From: CAVPKN01 sp963832835
GTDB taxonomy: Bacteria > Chlamydiota > Chlamydiia > Chlamydiales > JAAKFR01
Length of the DNA stretch: 64,000 nucleotides
Direction of reading: 5' to 3'
NCBI GenBank assembly: GCA_963832835.1
Contig: CAWHVD010000001.1
Coordinates: forward strand, 992,001 to 1,056,000
Positions 30,601 through 45,600 of this stretch are shown one piece after another. Under the pieces are notes generated by a model. The model did no database searches, was not told the DNA's origin, and saw only the letters and a list, made by a program, of their open reading frames with translations. The position numbers and the translations under genes were made by a program. Numbering within the stretch: the stretch's first letter is position 1; the number at the start of each line of letters is the position of its first letter.

Positions 30601-33600
30601 ACGAGGTGTTGTCTTCTAAAACCAAAGCATTTACGGGTTGTGCTTCTTTGCCTTTTGTTTGCGTCCTAAAAAAATTTTCCTCGAACGCCGAGATCTGTTT
30701 TAAACAGAAAGGTTGTAGGAATTGGAAGTTCAAATAAAGAAGGAAGCTGCAGATAGCCGCCACCTTAAGTAAAGGCCCCATGATTTTTTTGAGGGGAATG
30801 CCTCCAGTGGCTAAAGCAACAATTTCGCCTCGCACATTTGATGTGGTCAGTACTTTAATTGTAGCAATCAAAATCGCTATCGGGACCAGGATATCGCCCC
30901 TTTTGGTAAACTGGCACCCATAGTAAGCGGCGATGTGGAAAAAAGAGAGTGTACCGTTTTGAAAGTCTTTAGTATGAACTGAGTAGTCGATGAGCACGTA
31001 GAGGAAATAGAAACAGGCGAGAAATAAGCCAAACACACGGATCAATTCTTTGAAAAGATAGCGTTGCCAGATCTTATTCATTCTATCCCGTGGTTAATGC
31101 GCCGCATGGTCCAAAAAGAGGCTGCAATTATGAGCGCATGAGGGGCCAAGAATAGAAAAGAAGCGAGCAGACTTAAATGGTCGAGCTCTTTGGCCACACA
31201 AAAAGCGATCAAAGTCAACGCTGTCAAGACAAGCACGGTGATTATACCTCGTTTTGACAAATGGCGGCCGATTCCCATTCCAAAGGCGACACCCATTAAA
31301 GTGAAAGTGAAAGCAGAAAGACCCATCGAGGTGCGCCTAGCAATCTCTGTGCGGCATTTGTTCAACACGCGCGTCGCGTTGTCCTGTTTATTCATTTGCG
31401 TGCGTATATCTGCCATTCTGGCTCGTAAAAGGCTGAACTTGAGGTGATCATTAGCGATTTTCCATCCCGATTTACGTAGCAAAGAGGCAAATTGAGGAGC
31501 CTGTGAGGACATCGATTTCTGATTTTCGATCAGCAGATGATCGCTTCCTTTTTCAGAGGGTGAACTAGAAATCAAACTCACTTGACTTGCCACCAACTGC
31601 TGCCCGGACATCTCAACCCGTTTTGCTAGACACAGGTTTAACCTTTTACCTGACGGGTTGTTAATCGCGATGACCAAATCTCCAGCCTCCTCGCCATTAC
31701 GAATAGGATTCATTTGAACAAAAGCGTTTTTTAAACGGGCAATTTTGGCGCTTTGGAGCAGGATCAAGGGATTGACAGATGTCAAATCATAGATCATTTT
31801 TCGTGTTGCTAAATGAGATGAAGTTGCCATCTCAGAGGAAATATAAAAGGTGCCCAAAGCTAGAAAAGCACCAGCAATCAAGATAGGGGAGGTAAGAGAT
31901 CTCAGTGAGAGGCCTCCTGCTCGCAGGGCGGTCAGTTCCTGAGTATGAGAAAGGCGTTGGAACAAAATTAAAGCCGAAAGCAGGCAAGAGACTGGAATTG
32001 CAATCGGCAAGATATAGATGATTTGGTAGAGAGTGAACAGGAAGATGTAAGAGGGTTTAGCGCCAATTGTCGCAAACTGCGCGATCTCTTCTAGCTGAAT
32101 CACAAGAAGAATTGCGATAAAAGAGACAACAGCAAGGATCAAGACCTTGAGATAGTTTTTGAGTAAATACCACCAAAATATAGGCATAGAGGGGAGGATA
32201 AAGGATAAAGGATAAAGGATGAAGGGGTATTTCCTATCTCCTAAGTAAGTCTGTTTATAAAATATTAATTATTAGTTATTTATCCTGAATTATAGTACAA
32301 TTGCTTGGAATTTAAAAAATAAGGTTTTATGCGGTTAGGTTCTGTCGCAACTAATTCAGTTAATTTTGATTCAAGCAACTCTCATGCGGCAGATACAAAA
32401 CTTCCCGAGTATCTTTTTGCTGTCTTAATCATTGTGGGCATTGGGGCATTAGTTGCCATTTCAATGACTGCGGGTCCCGGTCATACTGTTGGAATGAGTA
32501 GCGGCCATACCCAATGGCTGCATTTAGTAGATCCTGCACACCAAATGACTTATGTACAGACTCAGATATTAGAAGTTGTAGGAAGTTTTGTAGGAGGCAG
32601 CCTCTTGGTAGGAGGTTTAGCCTGGGCATTGAAACCTAAGAAAGAAGCTGAAAATTCCCTTAAGAATCAACGTGAAAAGCCTTCCATTCCGGTTGATCCT
32701 CAAGAAACTTCTGCATTTCTCCGTGCCACGGAACAAGGTTCTTATAGAGCTAACACTACAAATATTAATTCAAATAAATATCAATATTATTTAACAAAAG
32801 ACGTAATGGAAGGCCCCTTGCCTGATAATCTCTCAGATATTTGTTCTGCGCCATGTCCTTTTGGGGATGGAAACGTAACAGTAGGTGAGACCCATGCTCT
32901 TGTCTATGTACCTGAAAATTTAACCGCCCAAGACTATAATCGATGGGTAGATTTATCCCCACGTCGATTTGGAGGATATCCAGTACAATTGAGGCCCGGA
33001 GCAGTGCTACCCGGCACAACATTAGAGGGAGCCTACTGGGCTCTGATTCCAAAAGCATGCATTCCAGGAATGCGTGACAAGGGAGTGAAAGAACAGGATG
33101 CAATTCTTGAGGCTAAGGGATATGAAAGGGCTACAGTCACAGAGGTTATCGTTTTAGGCACTATGGAGTGCATGGCTTCTGGCGACATGCTTTTCTCAGG
33201 GGGTGTCATGTGTGCCGATCAGGGTGAAAAGGGTGCCCGTAGCATCATTAAAGGTTATCACAAGAATTATGAACTTTCCTTTGAGGCTGAAAACTCCAAT
33301 AGTTATGGAGTAGCTGCAGTAAGAAGATTGCCAATCGGTAAAAACTAATACCCTTTGCAGAAAATAAAGTCACAAATTGGTACTGTATAACACGCCCTAT
33401 TTGAACGATCCTTTCTCGCTTAGGTGCAAAAACATAGGCTTCGAAACGATCATCCAAATCTGTCATGTTACCCAGTGCCACTTCATGGCTTTATTTTCTG
33501 CAAATGGTATAACAGTGGACTTCTTGAGGGAATTGCAAAACTCCATCTAGTCAACGAAAGAGCTTTATGTGGGAGCAGTTTCGACTCTTCATAGATGTGA

Positions 33601-36600
33601 ATCTACTTTCTTTGTTCTAGACAAGGCTTACATTTAACCTAGATTCGGCAGTTCGAGTCCGTAAAGAAGTGCAAGATTTGAGTTCAAAAGATTGTGCTTA
33701 TTTGCTGGCTCCAACTGCCGAATCTAGGTTTAAGGACAAAGGCCTCGCTGCATCCATTGGGCTCCAGCAACAATTTCATTTCCTATCTGTTGGACTCCAC
33801 TCAGGATAACATTTGCAGTAAATTCCAAACCTTCAAGGCTTTTACGTCCTAAATATGCCAAAGCTTCTCCGGTTGGTAGCAGGACATAATACCAAAGCGC
33901 TCGTCCCTGTACTTCTAAAAGCTGACCAATGATCTTTGCTGTATCAATAAATAAAAAACGAAACCCGGCTGCAACAGTATGCCCAGTTGGTTTTAGAATA
34001 AACTTAAAAATCCATTGGCCAAGATCGGATAGAGCGTTACCGATGGGAGAGAATACATAAAGATAAAAGGATTGGGGTAAGGATACAAATAAAAAGCGAG
34101 CTGACCCGAGAAAAGCCTTCCCTATTGGTACTAAGATGTATTGATATGTCCACTTAGCAAGATCGGCTAAGAGGCTGCCAACTGGTAAAAGAGCATAGCG
34201 ATAAAATGTTTGTGGTAAGGTCATAAAAAGAAATTTGCCACCGGCAATCAGTGCCTGCCCTGTGGGTATGAGGATATATTTAAAGGTCCATTTGGCAAGT
34301 TTCACTAACAGAGAACAAATGGGAAAGAGGACATAGTGATAAAATGTTTCTGGTATGGAGACAAATAGGAATTTACCCCCTGCTAATAATGCCTGGCCCG
34401 TCGGAGTAAAAATATTTTGGTAACTCCACTTGGTAAGACGAGCGACTGTGCAGCCAATAGGAGCGAGGACGTAGTGATAAAATGTTTGTGGCAAAGTGAC
34501 AAACAGAAATTCAAGTCCTTTTGCTAATGCATGGCCAATAGGTGTGAGAATATGCTGATAAGTCCACTTGGCAAGACGCGCGACTGTGCTGCCAATAGGA
34601 GCGAGGACATAGTGATAAAATGTTTGTGGCAAAGTGACAAACAGAAATTCAAGTCCTTTTGCTAATGCATGGCCAATAGGTGTGAGAATATGCTGATAAG
34701 TCCACTTGGTAAGACGAGCGACTGTGCAGCCAATAGGAGCGAGGACGTAGTGATAAAATGTTTGTGGCAAAGTGACAAACAGAAATTCAAGTCCTTTTGC
34801 TAATGCATGGCCAATAGGTGTGAGAATATGCTGATAAGTCCACTTGGCAAGACGAGCGACTGTGCAGCCAATAGGAGCGAGGACGTAGTGATAAAATGTT
34901 TGTGGCAAAGTGACAAACAGAAATTCAAGTCCTTTTGCTAATGCATGGCCAATAGGTGTGAGAATATGCTGATAAGTCCACTTGGCAAGACGAGCGACTG
35001 TGCAGCCAATAGGAGCGAGGACATAGTGATAGAATGTATTTGGCAATGTAGAAAATAAAAAGATGCTTCCAGATTTTAATATCTGAAAAATGGAGTGGCG
35101 TACCTTATATAAGCCATAGGTCAGAGTGATGGGAAAAAAAATTATAGCCAACGCAGCGACAATCACTCTTTGCCAACAAGGCATTTCATCTCGTGGCTCA
35201 GAGGGAGGGGGAGCATCTTGATGTAGATGCAAGGAGCTCAGATCTTTTGTCGTAAGGCGTGGAATTCCTTGCGACATAGTTATCCTTCCAGCGCTTCTGT
35301 GTTTTGGCCTTGCAATGCTTTTAGGGCGATTCCTAAAAGGGAGAGCAATTCGATTCCGCCAAGGGTTCCGCAAATCCCCATATTAGCTGCAAAACTCAAG
35401 TGAGCTAGAGGTCCCTCACCAAAAATTCCACTAATAGTCAGGCCGTAGATAGCCCCTAACCCTACTAATAAAACCAGTGCAGCCACCGATTTACCAATGC
35501 TATCTGCTACAGGGTGTTCACTCTCTTTTTGAGAGTTTTCCTGTTTGTAAGATTGATAGAAAGCGCTCGCAGTTATAATTGCCATTTCATCTCTCCTATG
35601 GTTGTTTTTCATATAGCATTATAAATTAGTTAATAAAATAAAATCAAGGGTTAGTAAATTTTTGTGGTAAGTTTTTTGTTATTTTGGCATAGGACATACT
35701 CTCTCAAAGCGAGATACAGGGAGATGTCAATTTTCACGCTTTATCCTTTATCCTTTATCCTTTATTCTTCTTATCATGGAAGTTGCTTTTTCAGAGTTTT
35801 TGCGGGCTTATTGCCCGGAAAGGCCGCGCCTGCTTCTGGGGCTTTCCGGCGGCCCTGACTCGGTGGCCTTATTTCGTCTATTACTTGCAGATTCTTATCC
35901 TTTTGAGGTTGCTCATATCGACCATAGTTGGCGTCTTGAAAGTGGGCAGGAGGCGCATGAGCTGGAGGAGATATGCCGCAGAGAAGGTGTTACTTTCCAT
36001 GTAAAAAGATTGAAGCCTTTAGAACAAAAAAATATGGAAGATGAGGCTAGAAAGGCACGGCTGGCTTTTTTTAGAGAGGTTGTGGAAACTGAGGGTTTAG
36101 CTGGTGTGCTACTTGCTCATCAGGCAGATGATCAGGCTGAGACTGTTTTAAAGAGATTATTTGAAGGAGCTAGCTTGCCCAAACTCAGGGGACTTGTCCC
36201 AAGAGCTGAGTTAGAAGGAACAGTGATATACCGTCCTTTGCTTAAGGTAAGAAAAACTGATCTACTCAAGTGGCTGGATGAGCGTAGCATTAGTTATTTC
36301 CAAGATACTACGAATCTCGATCCCCGGTTTTTACGCGGTCGTTTAAGAGCAACGTTGATGCCCTTTCTATCCAGTCACTTTGGTAAACAGGTGACACCTA
36401 GTTTATGCCGGGTAGGAGAAGCAGCTGTCGAATTGGGAGAGTTTTTGGAAGAGCAGATGCGACCCTATATGAGCCGTATCCAGCAATCGGCGGCAGATGT
36501 TGCATTGGACTTTGCCCCCAACCCTCCAACGTCCTCTTTTTTGTGGAAAGCCATGATTCGCAGCCTGTTTGATAGCCAGCATATGGCTTTATCGAATGCT

Positions 36601-39600
36601 GTTTTGGCAACGATCCTTGACCACTTACAAAAAGAAAGTTGTCATAAGTGCCTAAATGTAGGTGGCAAAGAGGTTCGCATTCATCGAAAAGAGCTGACTA
36701 TCCAACGAAATTGTTTATGAGTTGCTCCAGAAAAGGAAATCGGATATGATAAAGAGCTGAACTTAAGAGACCACTAAATATTTGCATAAAATTCATTACT
36801 TTAAAAACGCATCCTTTTATAATCTATTTGTAGGCATCAAAAAAAGCTTTATTCACCATGGCTAATGATAAAAAATTAAAACCCGATCAGAAAAAGAATT
36901 TCCCCACGACGTTCTTTCTCTTTCTTTTAGCGATCATTTTACTTGTCATCACCGTTCAAAATTTCATGGCCACTAAGAGCGCCAAAGTAGCTTTCAGCCA
37001 TCAGGTTGAGCATTTGGTGAACCTCAGTTTGCTCGTGCCAGAAGAGAATCGGAAAGTCTCTTTGAATGACAATTTGGTGTCATTTAGCGGTAAATTCAGG
37101 GAAGCTGAAAGTGATGAAGGACACAAGCGCTATAAGTATCTAGAGCTTTTAGACAATAGCCACAACCTAAATTCCGAACGTGAAGAGATTGTTTCTAATC
37201 TCAATCGTTTGGAAAATGAAATCCGAGAATCTGCCACCATCTTCCTAGGAATCCGTGGCAAGTCTATTCCCGTAGGCGGCTATCGCGTGGTGGAAGAGAC
37301 CTACAATACTCTCAAGCGTCAAAACGCCATCGTGATTAAGCAAGTGCCAGCGCAAAATATGGCCAACTTGGTTCAGCTTAAAACTCAGCTTTCTCAAATG
37401 GGCACTAACCCTTCAGAAGAGACTTTGACAAGTTTTAAGAATAACCTTGCTGTTTTGGTGGGTAACTTCCGCTCTCCAGCCCTAGGAATTGGGGCCGAAG
37501 CGATGAAACAAGAACTCAAGACACTCGATAAAGAGCTTGAAGAAGCTGCCGATCCAACAAACCCGATGGCCGCCAAGCTAGCTGCCTATAGACATATTCT
37601 TGATAAGCTACAAGAGATTGTAGATACGCTAGATGAACCCGTTGATAATATACGCCTCACCGAACTCCGTTCTGTACGTCAATACAAAGAGGAAATGGAG
37701 CGCTATGCGACAGTCTCACAAGAGATCGAGCAGAATCAGGTACAGCTTGATAAAGCGCGCACAGCTGTTGCTCATGTGATTTGGTACTTCAACAACAAAG
37801 AGCTCTCAACGCGGGCATTAGAAAGGCAAGATGCTGAGACCTACAGCCACTGGTTTGCCAATGCCAAAGAAGAGATGAACAACTTCAAGTACAACAAAGG
37901 GCTATTTTTCAAAGCCCCCGATCAGCCGCGGAATTTGGTGTTGGAAAAGACTTTCAAAAGTGAAGAGCCCACACCTAATTATTTCAGTTACCTTCTGACC
38001 CTTCTCCCGATTCTCCTGGTTGTCATGCTCCTCTACTTTGTATTCTCTCGCCAGATGAAAGGCGTGGGAGGAACGGCAATGTCTTTTGGCAAATCACCGG
38101 CCAAAATGCTCATAAAAGGGCAAAACAAAGTCACCTTTAAAGATGTCGCCGGTATTGACGAGGCAAAAGAAGAGTTGGTCGAGATTGTTGAATTTTTGAA
38201 GAACCCAACAAAATTTACCACCCTGGGTGGCCGTATCCCTAAAGGGGTTTTACTGATCGGACCTCCCGGTTGTGGTAAAACGATGATTGCCAAAGCTGTG
38301 GCTGGTGAAGCAGACAGGCCATTCTTTTCAATCGCAGGTTCTGATTTCGTTGAGATGTTTGTGGGTGTCGGCGCCAGCCGTATCCGCGACATGTTTGATC
38401 AGGCTAAAAAAAATGCCCCTTGCATCATCTTTATCGACGAGATCGATGCGGTAGGACGGCATCGGGGTGCCGGTATCGGTGGTGGGCATGATGAGCGTGA
38501 ACAAACTTTGAACCAACTCCTTGTCGAGATGGATGGCTTCGATACCAACGAAGGGGTTATCCTGATGGCGGCCACTAACCGCCCTGATGTACTCGATAAG
38601 GCCCTTCTGCGACCTGGTCGCTTTGACCGTCGTGTGATTATCGGCTTACCTGACATAAAAGGGCGCTATGAAATCTTGAAGGTGCATGCTCGCAAGATTA
38701 AGATCGACCCGGTAGTAGATCTTTTCACTGTGGCGCGTAGCACACCAGGAGCCTCTGGAGCAGACCTCGAAAACCTCTTGAATGAAGCTGCGTTACTAGC
38801 TGCTCGAAAAGCCCGCACAGCTGTGACTAGTGGCGATGTGGTTGAAGCTCGCGACAAAGTGCTTTATGGCAAAGAACGCCGCAGCCTCGAAGTAGGCGAA
38901 CAAGAAAGAAAAACAACTGCTTACCACGAATCGGGACATGCTGTTGTGGGCTTGGTTGTGGAGCATTCCGACCCTGTTGACAAAGTCACTATTATCCCTA
39001 GAGGGCTCTCACTTGGAGCTACCCACTTCCTGCCTGAAAAAAACCGCTTAAGCTACTGGAAAAAAGAAGTAGTCGATCAACTCGCTGTTCTTATGGGGGG
39101 CAGATGCGCTGAAGAGATCTTTTTAGGTGATATCTCTAGCGGTGCCCAGCAAGACATTTCACAAGCAACACGGCTAGCCCGCAGCATGGTCTGTGAATGG
39201 GGGATGAGTGAAAATTTAGGAGCAGTTGCTTACGACGAGCGTTCTGACAATGGTGGTGGTTACACAGGTTTAAACTATCACGAGAAAAACTATTCGGAAG
39301 AGACTGCTAGAAGCATCGATGATGAAGTGCGCAAACTATTAGATACTGCGCATGAAAGAGCTGTCGGCATCATCAAAGAATACCGTGAACAAGTAGAATT
39401 GATGACAGAGCTACTCATCGAATTTGAAACCCTCGATGCGCAAGACGTGCGTGACATCCTCAATAAAAAATGGGATTCCGAGAAAAAACGGCAGCGGCTG
39501 ATCGATCAGGAGCATCTCTTCAAAAGAAGTGCAGAATTGCCTCCACCACCACCACCGATGCCTCCCGAGATCAAGAAGGATGATGGCCGCGACTTAGGGC

Positions 39601-42600
39601 TAAGCGCCACGTAAGTTGTATTACTCGATCTTCTGTAAGAAGACAATGTAGGCTTCAGTCTCTGGGTTTGCAGGTTCACCAGGATTGACCCTAGTGTCAT
39701 TACATTGATACCACTGCTCTTCATTTGCTTGCAGGTCCTTGACATCCGCTGTGTAATGTCCAAATTGCATGGCTTTTCCCTGATGATTGACAATAGCGAT
39801 CATTCTGTAAGAAGTTACAGGGTCTTTAGGACGCTGCTTGATGGTGACGGTACGATTTTTAGGGAAAGCAATAGGCAGATCGATTTTCGTCAGTTGACTA
39901 TCAAATCTTTTGATGTGAATCATGAGTAGAGGAGGGAGCCGAGTGATCCGTTCAGACCTTGAATATTTAGGGATACAATATTTTTTATCTGCATATGTGG
40001 GCTCCAGTGGATTCTCGTAATCTACCTTTGTCTCGGGTTGAAAATAGCTTGTCAGCATATTCTGAAAACTTTGATCTTTTACAATAGAAAGTGAAATGTG
40101 ATTTGCAGGCGATTGCAACGATTTGTGTCCTGTTCTGCTGATTCCCGGCAATTTATAAGAAAAATACGTGTAGATCTCCATAGGGAACCAATTGATTTGG
40201 TCTAGAATAAAGACGAGAAACTCATGTGCGTCGTGCTGCGCCCATTTAGTGCCTGACAAGATGTTTTCCCCTCGATATTCAAAGACTACATTGCGTAGTG
40301 CTGTTAAGGAATCCTTGTTCCTAGTTTTTAGGGCCCCAGCTAACTTAGAAATCACGGGATGCTCTTTCCCGTCAGGCTCTGTTTTTAGCCCCTCAATGAG
40401 CTCTAGAATAGGTTTTAAAAAATAGAGGGCTTGCAAACTGGCGTTCATATAGCAGCTATTTCGGATATTCTGTAGTCCTGAGGGACCCTCTAGGACAAGG
40501 TCCATTGATGCCTCGTCCTCTTCGGTTGAGACATCAGGTTCCCAATTCCCAAACATGGCTGAATCGAGCTGCTCCGACTCCCAAGGGGGAGAATCGGGGC
40601 GACTAATCTCACAGATCTCGAATTCAAAATTGAGTGCTTCGAGCTCCCGCGCTAAATGGATGAGCTCGAGCTTCGCCAGAGTGCTGTCAGTTACAGATTT
40701 AAAGCGATTCAGTTTCTTGTAGATTTCTAGGCTAGATGTTTCAAAACCTTCGAGCTGAAATGTCTTTTGACTTGTCTCATAGAATTTCCCGGTGAGGCGA
40801 TCTCGAGTGTCTAAATATCCATTTTGTTTGAGGGCTGTAAAATGCGCTTTGTCGTCCAGATCAGAAGGTGACAAAGAGGAAGGGATTACGGTCTCGGAGT
40901 GAAGCGAAACCCCTTTTCTGGCTAGAAAAGCGTACACAAAGACAATTTTCCGTTCGGTAAAGATTTTAAGAAAATTATGCCACCCAAGAGCTTTCATTTG
41001 TGTTTGCACCATGCCACGCCACCCTTCCCGTTTCTCCAATCCCACACTCGCATCCCATAACATCTGTAAGTAATCTTTGGGCTGGTGGGCCGAAAGAGAA
41101 GCACGCACCATTTTTGCCGCATTGAGGATCTGAGAACAGACATCACGGGTATGTTGACCCAAATCTTCTTTTACATGGATCAGTTGGACTTTTTTTGGGG
41201 TGTAGCGCGCGATATCACAGGATTCAATATTGTTGGGGAGTACTTGGTCAAAAACAAGATACCCCTCCTTCGGCCCAAAGGGTTTACCATTGTTCATCTT
41301 GTCGTATAGATAAGATCGATTGTAAGCGGCCTCATCTTCCTTTGCCTTATCAAGGCATAGGGTTTCCAAGAATTTGGCGAATGCTGCTTCTTTGCTGCCC
41401 AGAAACTTCCTCACGGGATAGGTTGCAGGATTGAGGACTCGTCTTTCCTGTTTTTTGTTTTTTTTCACTACCTCGATGATGGGACGTTCCTTGCAGAGCT
41501 CAACCATTATGTTGTCGGCCTGTTCTGCAAAGGTTGCTGTTAGTCGTGTGCTTAAGGGGACATCTGAAATACACTCGAGCTCTTCCTCAATTTCTTGTCT
41601 GTTTTGTGCGATGAGAGGCACCTGTAGAATAGAGCCCGATAAATGCTTGTGATTCACTTTTCCTGAGGGGTCTACATAGCACATTTTTACCTCATCGAGG
41701 ACGTGCATGAGCTTCCGGATTCCATTTCCGGTGCCAAGAACCCTTTTTACTTTGTTCTCAGTCAGTAAATCTTGCGGCTTATTCCCTTTCCAAGAATTGG
41801 GCAGTTGTCCTGCGTCATGAGGTCCCAGAAGCTTTTGTTTCAATAAGGTTCGAAAATCATCCACCAAAAGAGCATTGAAATCGGCAGCGAGCTGATACCA
41901 CATCCCTCGTATTTTGAAATAGGTTTTTTCCTCGTGGCGGACATCTGCTTCTAGACATTTGATAAGAGGGGCTTCAATGACGTGTCCACGTGCATCTCTA
42001 TAGCGCAATTGTCCTTCTGATAAAAACTTCAATAGTGACTCTACGCTAATAATCTTAGTATGTTCATCAATCGCTTCTATGATCTCGTGCAAAGTCGGAG
42101 GTTGTTCTGAAAGAGGTACAAAATGTCCTTTTTTCTTGAATTGGATTTCAAACGATTCAGAACTGAGGAAGTCATTGAGGTATTTGTGCCTGATGGAAGC
42201 AGGCAGAGGTTCCAGCTTTTCGTAAGCAGACCATATAGCATTCACTAGAGAGGCATCGAGAACATTTCCAGCAGTTTGTGCAGGCTGGATAAAATGGAGA
42301 AATTCGAATAGAGGGTCGCTTGTTTCTATTTCCCCCTGACTCGTGTAGGTCGTTTCTTGATGGGTATACAGATAAAACAGGTTAAAAAGGGCTGGATAGT
42401 CCTCTAAGGCGATTCTTTTCATGATGCGGAGTAGTCCGCCAGAGGTGATTTTCACTGTAGGTGGAACCGGTTGCCTTTGACGAGAAAACGGAGGGGTATT
42501 CATTAAAGAAGAATGCACTTTGGCTGAACATTGGAATGACTCTACTAAATAATAAAGAGAGGAGGTTTTGTATAGCTCCCCACTTGAGGGATGTAGCAGT

Positions 42601-45600
42601 TTTTCTTGAAGATTGGACCCTACTAGACAACGACGGCTGATTTCTACAATACTAGAAGGATCTAAAATGCATTCCGCAATCTTGATAGGATACTGGTAAT
42701 TGATACAACGACGCAGTACCCGCCAGGCCTGGTCTGAGGAAAGAACTACGATTTCTCTTTCCGGTTCACTCTTGCAAAAGAAGAGTAGGATTTCGTTTCC
42801 CTTTCTTTTAGTGAGATTTTCTACACCCTGGAGGGCCAATTGCCTAACCAATACTGGGGTCACACTGTTTTTTTTGGCATAAACTTTGAGTTTGTATAGA
42901 GCGTTATCGAAGGTGCACTTATGGCGATGAAAATGCGCATCCTCTTTTTTTTGCGTGCTATTAAATTTCTCTACAACTGCCCGCGTTATCTTGCCTAGAG
43001 TCGATGTGGCCAGCTTTTCCTTCCCCCACCCCACGAATGCTCCTGTGCGCTGAAAATCGAGCCATTGCATGCTCAACGCTTGCACCTCAAGCGCGCTTTT
43101 CTCGATGATAGGAGGACTCGACATCAGTGGCACCCATGAAAATTTTAATAGGATACTTGACATGTGGATTTTCCAGTAATCAGAAAAAATGTATCAGAAA
43201 AAATGTATCAGAAAAAATGTAAAAATCTAAAGCAAGGGCTATCATCCTACACAGCTGCAGCGCGCAACCCTTTCTGGACTTGGGTCTGTACATTTAATTT
43301 TTGCAATTTCTTGACAATAAAAATTTACTTATTTAAAACTTTCGCATTTGCATGATGGTAACCCTGCTAAAAATATCGTGACTATTCACGAGCCAGCAGA
43401 ATCTTTAAGGCAGGCCCACTTTGCCAAGCTGGGAGGGGATAGTCACCACAGGGAGGCTTTTAACCGAAGAGCTGGATTACCTGAATAGTTACAAAATATC
43501 GAGTTCCATTATCGAAGGGAGTTGCCTCTAGCGAACCTGTGGTGACCATCCACTCCCGCCTTTACGAAGTGGATCTTCCCTAGAGTGCTCTGGCGGCTCA
43601 TGAACAGTCACGTTTTTTTGAATAATCTTTAAACAAGGAAGTATTAAAATGGCATATAGTTCACTCGGAAAAATTGGGAGTATGAGTAATGCAGACGTAT
43701 CGGATGCGGTAATTGCAAAGCTTCCTAACAACACATTTACGAATGTGAGGACCTATAAGGGTAAGAATCATTATTTCAGTGGAGCAGGTGATGTGCAATG
43801 TCGCACAATTGAGCTTACTAGAACAACAGTTTCCTGCGCATTTGAAGCGATAAAGTGTTTTTTTTGGAATCTGTTTTCCCCCGATAAGGCAAAAGAACAT
43901 TATGGGAATTTGGCGACCAATGGCGATAGGCTTTTAGAATTTCTTCTAGAAGGTAAGGGAGGAGGAAAGGAAATTGAACAAGCATTTATTTGTTGTAAAA
44001 CAGTTAATATATATGTAACGGAAGACTGTCAATTTGCCGACATCGAGATACTTGACTCTCAGATGCTTGTGACCGCAAGTGTATCTGGGCAAGTAGGTAG
44101 GATATTTATGGAAAATGCCGGTACCATTGCTTCAGCTTCTGGTGGTTGTCTTTTATTTTAAGTCCAACTGAACGATCTTAAAGCAAGATTTTAATCGAAA
44201 AGATGGATTAACTGAATAGTTACTCAAGATCTTATGGATAGAATGATTTAATTTACAAGGAATGTGTTATGGCAGACTCAGTAGTTTACTCAAATGACCT
44301 GCGTTCGATGGATGTTTTATATTACGAAGAAGATGTTGTGAGAAAAGAATCTTGCTTAAATCAAAGTGAAGAACAGCTTCAAATTCTGTTTCAAAAGAAA
44401 ATAGAAGAAGCACAAATTTCATTTGAAACAGCTCAGATATTATTAAATGGGGAAAACACAAGCGTACCCTATTCGGAGTGCATAGTTGTTGTAGAGAAGG
44501 CGTGCCTATCTGCGAAAAACATCAAGGAGGTATTAAGCGCACGAAACCTTCTGCTTAGTTCAGAAATGACTACTTCACTTGTACAATTAGAGGAAAATTT
44601 AGAATCCACACGTCAATTGCAACCCAATGGAGAGACAACCCTGCAGTTAAAAGATATTGAATTAGTGCAACAGATGAGCATGATACCCACTAATGAAATA
44701 TATACATCTGATCAAGGTATCGTCTATTACCAACCCAAAGTCAGTCATATGAATATCAGGCCGTTTTTCGAAGCCTATTGCAAAAATGGCGGCTATAAGT
44801 CAGTACAGACGTCCACAAAACAAACCAATTGTTTTTTTTTCATAGACTTTAAGGAGAATTTTCACCTGGTAAGTCTTATGAAAACTAAGGAACAAGCACT
44901 GGCAGCTCTGGAGCGGTGTCAAGCGACTACTTCAGATATGGGGATAGTCGAATCTAGGTTTTCTACAAGTGACTCCGATAAAGATTTTTTCGGGGGGTTA
45001 CTTACCACCGGAGCACAAATGTTTCCAAGCTTGAATTGGATGAAAGAAGAAATCGCACCTAAAGTTGGGCAAAATTCTGGACTGAAGGGGAGGATGCTAA
45101 GACAAAAAAGTGCGCTTAAAGATATCGCGCTTCACCTTCCTCGAGTTATTCAAGAAGAAAAATGGGGTTTTGAAAAATTTATAATCCTGAATTTAGAAGA
45201 GCAACTAAAATTGGGCATCCCACCTAGAGACGCTGTTATGGCAGATTGCGTTTTACTTTTTCATAAAAAAGTGGAAGCTAAATCATAAAAGCAAAAGGTA
45301 AAAAGATCTCAGAGGTAAGGGGCTCGTCAATGACTTCTTAGAGAAAAGAGCCCCAACACCATCAAGGTTTGGGGCTTTATTTGATCACTGTACGTATAGT
45401 GCCTATTTAGGTAGAGAGATTTCTATTTTTTTGCTTTGGATTCTTTCCAGTAGGAGCTACACTTGGATTCCTACCTTCAGGTAGACCTGTGCTTGTGTTC
45501 TTACTGCCAGGTGGAGTAGTACTTGGATTCTTATTTCCAGGAGGAACTGGACCTGGGCTATTACCAATCGTCAAGGAATCACGTTGTGCATCGACTTTTT